From the NCBI GenBank assembly GCA_023299895.1, contig JALZWI010000025.1, positions 1 to 11,738 of the forward strand: a stretch of 11,738 bases of DNA. The letters run 5' to 3'. The DNA comes from Arenicella sp. Its GTDB lineage: Bacteria; Pseudomonadota; Gammaproteobacteria; Arenicellales; Arenicellaceae. Below the pieces are notes generated by a model that saw only the letters and a program-made list of their open reading frames with translations, ran no database searches and had not been told where the DNA came from. The position numbers and the translations under genes were made by a program. This document shows, piece by piece, positions 7,096 to 11,738 of the stretch. Numbering within the stretch: the first letter of the stretch is position 1; each line of letters begins with the position of its first letter.

Positions 7096-7686
7096 ATGAA
7101 AATACTAATTGTTGATGATCATGTGATGTTTGCAGATTCTCTTGCGCTTGCATTAGAAATTCAGGGGTTATCAGTAGTTAAGGTTTCAAATGGTGCCGAT
7201 GCTTTAGGTGTGACTAAAAACCAAAAATTTGATCTGGTTTTGCTCGACATTAATTTACCTGATGTACATGGAGAGGTACTTTTAAAGCTATTAAAGAGCA
7301 AAGAGGCGAAACGAAAAGTCATCATAGTCAGCGCGATGAATGTAAATAAACAAAGAATTGTTGAATTAGGTGCCGATGGTTTTATTCATAAAGCGAATAA
7401 TATAGAAGCCATATTCAATGGTATAAATACTGTTCTAGCTGGAGACAGTCATTTTGAAGGTGATAACAGTGTTCACCAGCCATTTGATTCAAGTTTGCTG
7501 TCACCGCGCCAAGCACAAATTATGCAAGCGATGTCAGAAGGGCTAACAAATAAAATGATTGGGCTAAAACTTCATATTAGCGAAGGAACGGTCAAACAAC
7601 ACATGAGCAGCGTATTCAAACTATTGGATGTGAAAAATCGAACTGAATGTCTTCGTAAGGCTAGGCAACTAGGCTTAACAAACTAA
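7096..7686 (+). CDS. NarL/LuxR-family response regulator (receiver plus HTH)
   Basis: This 196-residue two-domain regulator is complete. The receiver at 1-118 has the acidic pocket D7/D8, phospho-acceptor D51 in LVLLDINLPD, switch residue S79 and K99. The C-terminal LuxR-type helix-turn-helix at about 134-196 shows LSPRQAQIMQAMSEGLTN followed by IGLKLHISEGTVKQHMSSVFKLL, the usual DNA-binding half of NarL-type regulators. It should be a cytosolic transcription factor activated by phosphorylation. The divergently encoded hybrid kinase 133 bp away is the likely phosphate donor, directly from H228. The ATG at 7096 has only a poor ribosome site (AGGG too close to the start). Targets cannot be read from the window; the shared intergenic dyad makes self-regulation possible. 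No terminator follows directly, the first strong one ending at 8001. Confidence 0.93.
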   Translation: MKILIVDDHVMFADSLALALEIQGLSVVKVSNGADALGVTKNQKFDLVLLDINLPDVHGEVLLKLLKSKEAKRKVIIVSAMNVNKQRIVELGADGFIHKANNIEAIFNGINTVLAGDSHFEGDNSVHQPFDSSLLSPRQAQIMQAMSEGLTNKMIGLKLHISEGTVKQHMSSVFKLLDVKNRTECLRKARQLGLTN

Positions 7687-7950
7687 CAAGTAAGCAACTC
7701 ACCTAACCCTCAATATGTGGTGAATTTATAACTTTAGTTATATTGCACTTTTACCTGAGTGAAGCTAATCTAATTACTTGCTAGAGCGTAAGACTGCAGT
7801 TTTTCAGGAAGAATACGGATGTATTTAAACTGTCTCTGTAGTCTAACTCGATATTTAAGCAAAAGAGGGGAAGTAGTAATAAGTTAATTAACCTATATCT
7901 TGTTGCTGAGTTTTGACTTTTGTTATTTAATGCAAAGGTTGCAAGGTTAA

Positions 7951-8001
7951 TAGTTAAACTTGATGAGTATAGAGGTACACATCAAGTTTGACTAATTTTT
8001 T
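7951..8001 (+). terminator. Strong intrinsic terminator
   Basis: The arms 7951-7965 and 7980-7994 pair over 15 bp with a single G-U wobble; the inner ten pairs (AAACTTGATG with CATCAAGTTT) are perfect. The loop is 14 bases. Six T residues follow at 7996-8001. The T tract is only on the + strand side, so it ends rightward transcription. It lies 264 bases after the regulator stop, so it ends either a long 3' UTR or an independent small transcript. Confidence 0.78.
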
Positions 8002-8113
8002 GTATGTGGATGTTCTGCATTTCTGCCGAGTGCTACTTAACTTCTGTTTGATGGTTTTTGTGAGCCAACATTAGATCGAAAAGGTCTTGTTTCTAGAGTT
8101 AATTCGACAATCC

Positions 8114-8153
8114 CTTAGCTATAAATTTACTCTTTAATCTCAATCTTAGCTAT
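8114..8153. repeat. Direct repeat CTTAGCTAT, two copies 31 bp apart
   Basis: Identical 9-base copies lie at 8114-8122 and 8145-8153. The start-to-start distance of 31 bp is about three helical turns, so both would face the same side of the DNA, as expected for a two-site operator. They sit 42-81 bp upstream of the flavoprotein gene. A binding protein is not identifiable. Confidence 0.4.
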
Positions 8154-8194
8154 GGCATGGTAACAGTTTCAACAAACCATATAAATTCAAACTA

Positions 8195-8737
8195 ATGAAA
8201 AAAATAATCGCATTTGCTGCGTCCAGCAGTACACAATCGATTAATAAAAAACTGGCGACTTACACGGCGAGCCTTGTTTCAAATGCTGAGATCGAAGTGC
8301 TGGATTTAAATCACTATAAACTACCTCTTTATAGTGAAGATATTGAGCGTGAATTATTAGCAAATTCAGGCCCACCAAAATCAGCCACGGATTTCCGTGC
8401 CAAGTTGGCGAGCGCCGATGCCATAATTGTTTCCTTTGCCGAGCACAACGGTTCTTATACTGCAGCATTTAAAAATCTGTTTGACTGGTGCACGCGTCAA
8501 GGTAGAGATGTGTATGCGGATAAACCTATGATATTGCTGTCGGCTTCCAAGGGACCGCGTGGTGCTAAAACTGTTCTCGAGCAGGCGGTGAACGCAACGC
8601 CAAGATTTTCTGGCAACGTAAAATTCAGCGTGTCAGTTCCTTCTTTTACGGAGAACTATGATGCGAGCACTCAACAAATTACTAACCCTGAAATTACCGA
8701 TCAGTTAAAGCAAGCAGTGTTAGCGTTAAGCAAGTAA
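8195..8737 (+). CDS. NADPH-dependent FMN reductase-family flavoprotein
   Basis: This 180-residue protein has a flavodoxin-like fold of the NADPH-dependent FMN reductase (SsuE/ChrR/azoreductase-like) family. The flavin phosphate loop reads SSSTQSINKKLA at 10-21, and the second FMN-contact segment EHNGSYTAAFKNLFDW is at 83-98, where many relatives have EYN(G/H)S. The segment KPMILLSASKGPRG follows at 110-123, again in the usual place. Relatives reduce flavins, quinones, azo dyes or metals; the physiological substrate cannot be told. No signal peptide, so it is cytosolic. The ATG at 8195 fits the first strand (KKIIAFAASS) but has no Shine-Dalgarno sequence. It is the first gene of a three-gene rightward cluster, with 9 bases to the peptidase gene. 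Confidence 0.88.
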   Translation: MKKIIAFAASSSTQSINKKLATYTASLVSNAEIEVLDLNHYKLPLYSEDIERELLANSGPPKSATDFRAKLASADAIIVSFAEHNGSYTAAFKNLFDWCTRQGRDVYADKPMILLSASKGPRGAKTVLEQAVNATPRFSGNVKFSVSVPSFTENYDASTQQITNPEITDQLKQAVLALSK

Positions 8738-8746
8738 TCAAACAAG

Positions 8747-10948
8747 ATGAAAATAATGATGAATATACGATCCGTATTTTATTTTGCCCTTTTTATTTTA
8801 TTGTTGTCTGCTTGTACTGAGATAGAGTCACAAATTGACGCAAGTGAGGTTAAAGAACTGGTGAGTGAAACAGTAAAGATGAGCACAGATAATGAATTTG
8901 ATGTGACTAACCCGTTTTATTTGCCGAGTCCTCTGTACATGCAGATGCCGGCATTCGATAAAATTGCAAATGAACATTATGCCCCAGCTTTTGAACAAGG
9001 CATGGGCGAACAACTAGATGAAGTTCAACAGATTATTGATGACGTCGAACCTCCAACGGTTGAAAATACTTTTATCGCATTAGAAAAAAGCGGTCGCTTG
9101 TTAGATCGTGTCGCCAGTGTTTTTTACGCCCTCGCTTCGGCAGACACGAATGATGATATTGAAGCATTACGAACTGAGATTGCCCCTAAAATGTCCGCGC
9201 ATTCAGATGCGATTATGTTAAATGGTGATTTATTTGAACGTGTAAAAACGGTTTATCAGCAGCTTGATGGCTTAGCGCTGGATGCTGAAACACGACGCTT
9301 AGTTAGTGAAACTTATGATGACTTTGTGCGTGTAGGTGCCGCGTTGCCAGAGCAAAATAAAGAAAAACTCAAAGCAATGAATGCTGAGCTGGCAAGCCTG
9401 CAGACAGAGTTTAGTCAAAACGTGTTGGATGAAGTGAACGCCAAAGTGATTGTTGTCGACAGCTCTGACGAGCTAGATGGCTTAAATGAAGTTCAAATTG
9501 CGGCCGCGGCACAAGCCGCCAAATCTCGTGACTTAGAAGGCAAATTCGTATTACCTCTGTTAAACACTAGTAGTCAGCCTTCCTTGTCTTCAGTGACTGA
9601 TCGCGGCTTAAGAGAACGTATTTTTAAGACATCTCTTTCACGTGGCAATTCAGGTGGTGAATTTGATAATCGTGAAATTCTGAGCAATGTTATAAAGCTT
9701 CGTGCTGAACGTGCTCAGCTACTCGGTTTTGAAAATCACGCCGCTTTTTCTTTAAGCAATCAGACTGCGAAAACCACCGACGCAGTCAATACACGCTTGG
9801 CGACGATAACACCGCCTGCGGTGGCAAACGCTAAACGAGAAGCGGCTGACTTACAAGCGATGATTGATGCGCAAGGCGGCGATTTTGAACTCACAGCTTG
9901 GGACTGGGATTTCTATAGCGAGAAAGTTCGATCTGAGCGTTATGACTTCGACGACTCGCAACTCAAGCCTTATTTGGAAATGAATAATGTCTTAGTCAAA
10001 GGTGTTTTTTACGCGGCGGAAAAAGTCTATGGATTGACCTTCAAGTTGCGGCCGGACCTGCCGACCTATCATCCTGACGTGCGCGTATGGGAAGTCTTTG
10101 AAGAGGACGGTTCGACACTCGCGCTGTTTATCGAAGACTTCTATGCACGCGAATCCAAACGCGGCGGCGCGTGGATGAATGCTTATGTGTCACAGTCTAA
10201 GCTGATCGGCACAATGCCGGTTGTAGCCAATCACTTGAATGTGCCGAAGCCGCCTGAGGGAGAACCAACCCTATTAACTTGGGCTGAAGTGAATACACTA
10301 TTTCACGAGTTTGGTCATGCTCTGCATGGCATGTTTTCAGATGTGCAATACCCATCATTTTCGGGTACATCAGTGCCGCGAGATTTTGTTGAGTATCCTT
10401 CTCAGGTCAATGAGATGTGGGCCGATTGGCCTGAGGTATTAGGCAATTATGCGATTCATTATGAAAGCGGTGAGTCAATCCCGCGAGAGCTATTAGAAAA
10501 AGTGATAGCCAGCTCTAAATTTAATCAAGGTTTTAAGACAACAGAATATTTGGCCGCGTCTTTATTGGACCAGGCGTTACATCAGTTAAATCCTGAAGAA
10601 GTACCTAGTGGTGACAAAATAATGGCCTTCGAAGCTCAAGCATTAGACAATGCCGGTGCAGCATTGAATGTGGTGCCCCCGCGATATCGTAGCACATATT
10701 TTTCACACATCATTGGTGGCTATTCAGCTGGGTACTATGCATATATTTGGAGTGAGGTATTAGACGCAGATTCCGTTGAATGGTTTAAAGAAAATGGCGG
10801 CATGACTCGAAAAAATGGTGATCATTTTAGAAAAACCTTACTCTCTCGCGGTGGCGCAGAAGATGCTATGACAATTTTTAAAACCTTCCGTGGTGCAGAG
10901 CCTAATATTCAGCCTTTATTGGAACGTAGAGGTTTAGTTACCAATTAA
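8747..10948 (+). CDS. dcp: M3-family metallopeptidase lipoprotein, peptidyl-dipeptidase Dcp-like
   Basis: This 733-residue zinc peptidase has a lipoprotein signal: a basic start, hydrophobic core and lipobox LSAC with the modified cysteine at 23. The next residue is Thr, not Asp, so outer-membrane sorting is expected. After a long helical N-terminal part comes the M3 catalytic domain with HEFGH at 520-524 (H520, H524 zinc ligands, E521 general base), third ligand E549 in RDFVEYPSQVNEMW, and the substrate-binding loop SHIIGGYSAGYYAY with H654 and Y659. Context around these motifs resembles E. coli Dcp, which removes C-terminal dipeptides, more than thimet oligopeptidase; the symbol rests on that likeness. 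It probably trims peptides in the periplasm. ATGs at 8756 and 8759 are alternative starts that would keep the signal. It is a member of a tight cluster, 9 bases after the flavoprotein gene and 19 before the VOC gene. Confidence 0.9.
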   Translation: MKIMMNIRSVFYFALFILLLSACTEIESQIDASEVKELVSETVKMSTDNEFDVTNPFYLPSPLYMQMPAFDKIANEHYAPAFEQGMGEQLDEVQQIIDDVEPPTVENTFIALEKSGRLLDRVASVFYALASADTNDDIEALRTEIAPKMSAHSDAIMLNGDLFERVKTVYQQLDGLALDAETRRLVSETYDDFVRVGAALPEQNKEKLKAMNAELASLQTEFSQNVLDEVNAKVIVVDSSDELDGLNEVQIAAAAQAAKSRDLEGKFVLPLLNTSSQPSLSSVTDRGLRERIFKTSLSRGNSGGEFDNREILSNVIKLRAERAQLLGFENHAAFSLSNQTAKTTDAVNTRLATITPPAVANAKREAADLQAMIDAQGGDFELTAWDWDFYSEKVRSERYDFDDSQLKPYLEMNNVLVKGVFYAAEKVYGLTFKLRPDLPTYHPDVRVWEVFEEDGSTLALFIEDFYARESKRGGAWMNAYVSQSKLIGTMPVVANHLNVPKPPEGEPTLLTWAEVNTLFHEFGHALHGMFSDVQYPSFSGTSVPRDFVEYPSQVNEMWADWPEVLGNYAIHYESGESIPRELLEKVIASSKFNQGFKTTEYLAASLLDQALHQLNPEEVPSGDKIMAFEAQALDNAGAALNVVPPRYRSTYFSHIIGGYSAGYYAYIWSEVLDADSVEWFKENGGMTRKNGDHFRKTLLSRGGAEDAMTIFKTFRGAEPNIQPLLERRGLVTN

Positions 10949-10967
10949 TTTTAGTGAAATGTAAAAA

Positions 10968-11321
10968 ATGCCAAATCATGAAAAAATAGATTATCTAGAA
11001 TACCCAGCTAAGGATTTAGCTGCGACTAAAGCTTTTTTTGCTCATGCATTTGGTTGGAAGTTTGAGGATTATGGCCCTGAGTATACTGCCTTTGATAATC
11101 AAGGTGTGATGGGTGGTTTTTATAAAGCTGATTTAGTTAGTAACTCTGATAATGGCGCCGCATTAACAATCTTCTTTAGTGATGACTTAGAATCAACTCA
11201 GGTAAAGGTGATAGAAAATGGAGCGATCATTGTTAAGCCCATTTTTTTCTTTCCTGGTGGGCGCCGCTTTCATTTTACTGAACCCAGTGGTAATGAGTTT
11301 GCTGTGTGGTCTGATCAATAG
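10968..11321 (+). CDS. VOC-fold protein (glyoxalase/bleomycin resistance superfamily)
   Basis: This 117-residue single-domain protein shows the paired beta-alpha-beta-beta-beta modules of the vicinal oxygen chelate (VOC) superfamily. IDYLEYPAKDLAATKAFFAH at 7-26 with FGWKFEDYG is the first module's typical start, and RRFHFTEPSGNEFAVW at 99-114 the last strands; E11 and E111 could be metal ligands. Such short proteins act in pairs or as dimers and include lyases, dioxygenases and antibiotic-binding proteins, so no reaction can be given. It is cytosolic. It starts 19 bases after the peptidase stop and is probably co-transcribed. The upstream ribosome site is weak. No T-tailed terminator follows; a stem-loop without one lies at 11350-11378. 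Confidence 0.85.
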   Translation: MPNHEKIDYLEYPAKDLAATKAFFAHAFGWKFEDYGPEYTAFDNQGVMGGFYKADLVSNSDNGAALTIFFSDDLESTQVKVIENGAIIVKPIFFFPGGRRFHFTEPSGNEFAVWSDQ

Positions 11322-11349
11322 TTATTAACAGCGCCATAATTAGTTAACC

Positions 11350-11378
11350 TTCTTTAGCTACTAATCAGCACTAAAGAA
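11350..11378. other. Stem-loop downstream of the VOC gene
   Basis: TTCTTTAG and CTAAAGAA form a perfect 8-bp stem around 13 bases, 29 bases after the VOC stop. No T run follows on either strand, so it is not a standard terminator. It may stabilise the 3' end of the flavoprotein-peptidase-VOC mRNA or mark a weak end. Confidence 0.4.
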
Positions 11379-11393
11379 AGCCTAGGGATTACT

Positions 11394-11412
11394 TTTATAA
11401 GTACTTTATAAG
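11394..11412. repeat. Tandem direct repeat TTTATAAG with 11-bp period
   Basis: Two copies of TTTATAAG lie at 11394-11401 and 11405-11412. The 11-bp period is one helical turn, so both copies face the same side of the DNA. They lie about 100 bp upstream of the likely ahcY -10 box and just upstream of a second promoter-like sequence. They could be an operator or part of an A+T-rich promoter region. Confidence 0.3.
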
Positions 11413-11422
11413 AAAATTTCTG

Positions 11423-11453
11423 TTGACGCATAAGATTGTTCTTATTCTATGAT
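11423..11453 (+). promoter_or_regulatory. Second, upstream promoter-like sequence for ahcY
   Basis: TTGACG (11423-11428) and TATGAT (11448-11453) each match the sigma-70 consensus at five of six positions, but the 19-bp spacing is longer than the preferred 17. A transcript from here would carry about 70 extra bases before the riboswitch. Confidence 0.3.
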
Positions 11454-11492
11454 GCTGGTTGTCTAACTAATTTTGAATAATTTTTACTGGAA

Positions 11493-11516
11493 TTTCACAA
11501 ACTCCATGTCTATAAT
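11493..11516 (+). promoter_or_regulatory. Likely main ahcY promoter
   Basis: A perfect -10 box TATAAT lies at 11511-11516, which would start transcription near 11523, only a few bases before the first helix of the SAH riboswitch. This placing is just what a riboswitch leader needs. The -35 is weak at any usual spacing. Confidence 0.6.
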
Positions 11517-11527
11517 CCGCCTTTGAA

Positions 11528-11619
11528 GCACTTGAGGAGCGTTGCAATAGGTTCCTTCCTATCAGGCTCAAGTGTTAGGTAGCTTTATTTTAGCTCACCT
11601 TAAGCAGCAACGGCGCTCA
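11528..11619 (+). promoter_or_regulatory. S-adenosylhomocysteine (SAH) riboswitch
   Basis: The leader carries the SAH aptamer. P1 is CACTTGAG (11529-11536) with CTCAAGTG (11567-11574), 8 perfect pairs. The conserved GGAGCGTTGCAA follows the 5' arm. P2 is ATAGG with CCTAT (11547-11551 and 11558-11562), followed by the conserved CAGGCTC. A variable hairpin with AGCT/AGCT and GGT/ACC pairs lies at about 11575-11604. The conserved CAACGGCGCTCA at 11608-11619 closes the H-type pseudoknot, its CGCTC (11614-11618) pairing with GAGCG (11537-11541). The class is known to sense SAH, reject SAM and switch SAM-cycle genes on. Here it controls ahcY, whose enzyme removes SAH, a fitting feedback. No T-tailed terminator lies between aptamer and gene, so control is more likely at translation. 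Confidence 0.93.
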
Positions 11620-11644
11620 TTTTTCATATTAACTTTTTAACGTT

Positions 11645-11650
11645 AGGAGA
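11645..11650 (+). promoter_or_regulatory. ahcY ribosome binding site
   Basis: AGGAGA sits six bases before the ATG at 11657. It is the strongest Shine-Dalgarno sequence seen in the window, and 26 bases after the end of the SAH aptamer, close enough for the aptamer's folding to control it. Confidence 0.8.
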
Positions 11651-11656
11651 TGAAAG

Positions 11657-11738
11657 ATGAGTGTAAATCCATCTAATCCCGAGTTTACTGACTATTTAGT
11701 CAAAGATATTAACCTTGCTGATTTTGGTCGTAAGGAAA
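11657..11738 (+). CDS. ahcY: Adenosylhomocysteinase (SAH hydrolase), 3'-truncated by the window
   Basis: Only the first 27 residues are in the window. The segment DYLVKDINLADFGRKE matches the conserved start of S-adenosylhomocysteine hydrolase (DYKVADISLADWGRKE-like in relatives). The enzyme reversibly splits SAH into homocysteine and adenosine with bound NAD+, keeping methyltransferases free of product inhibition and feeding the methionine cycle. Identity is strongly backed by the SAH riboswitch directly upstream. The ATG is fixed by an AGGAGA ribosome site six bases before it. Expression should rise when SAH accumulates. The rest of the gene and its neighbours, often metF, lie beyond the window. 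Confidence 0.93.
   Translation, partial: MSVNPSNPEFTDYLVKDINLADFGRKE

Larger units (their letters stand above)
7687..8194. other. 508-bp stretch without a convincing gene
   Basis: No reading frame longer than a few tens of codons was found on either strand. What it holds: a 22-codon frame at 7819-7887 with an AGGAAG ribosome-site-like sequence; a strong terminator hairpin at 7951-8001; a 9-bp direct repeat CTTAGCTAT at 8114-8122 and 8145-8153; and two -10-like TATAAA sequences at 8120-8125 and 8180-8185 ahead of the next gene. The first ~260 bases could be a long 3' UTR of the regulator mRNA or a separate small RNA. Confidence 0.6.

Noticed and set aside
7743..7771. TTGCAC-N17-TAATCT as a sigma-70 promoter for an sRNA
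   Set aside because: The spacing is right but each box matches only three of six consensus positions, so it is no better than chance in this base composition.
1..11738. CRISPR arrays, insertion sequences, att sites, tRNA or rRNA genes
   Set aside because: No regularly spaced repeats, transposase-like frames, terminal inverted repeats or tRNA/rRNA-like sequence were found on reading through.

Overview
The window looks like part of a moderately A+T-rich gammaproteobacterial chromosome, probably from a marine or other free-living heterotroph. The reasons are a SAM-cycle SAH riboswitch in front of an ahcY start, a close relative of enterobacterial YdfG, a cysI-DUF934 sulfite reductase operon, and a Dcp-type M3 peptidase made as a lipoprotein. 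No insertion sequence, phage gene, CRISPR array, tRNA or rRNA is visible. The genus is not identifiable from this sequence alone.

Layout. (1) 1-1629 (+) is the 3' part of a large, probably exported PQQ-type glucose/sorbosone dehydrogenase-like protein. (2) 1679-2434 (+) is the SDR oxidoreductase ydfG. (3) 5118-2431 (-) is a compact operon read right to left: the sulfite reductase hemoprotein cysI, a DUF934 protein that overlaps it by one base, a small CxxC thioredoxin-fold-like protein, and a 33-residue single-helix membrane microprotein whose stop codon overlaps the end of ydfG. (4) 6962-5229 (-) and 7096-7686 (+) are a divergent two-component pair: a membrane hybrid histidine kinase of the HDLRQP type and a NarL/LuxR-type response regulator, separated by 133 bp that contain a perfect dyad. 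(5) 7687-8194 is a 508-bp stretch without a convincing gene. It holds a strong intrinsic terminator that ends a possible small RNA or long 3' UTR. (6) 8195-11321 (+) is a tightly spaced trio: an NADPH-dependent FMN-reductase-like flavoprotein, an M3 metallopeptidase lipoprotein and a VOC-fold protein. (7) 11322-11738 holds a promoter, an SAH riboswitch, a strong Shine-Dalgarno sequence and the first 27 codons of ahcY.

How they fit together. The sulfite reductase operon and the riboswitch-controlled ahcY both belong to sulfur-amino-acid metabolism, but they are separate units about 6.5 kb apart. The kinase/regulator pair has no evident target in the window apart from its own intergenic region. 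The points most worth a second look are the two extra members of the sulfite reductase operon (CxxC protein and microprotein), the terminator-ended 508-bp gap, and a possible pairing between the SAH aptamer and the ahcY ribosome binding site. I found no clear evidence for a wholly new system.
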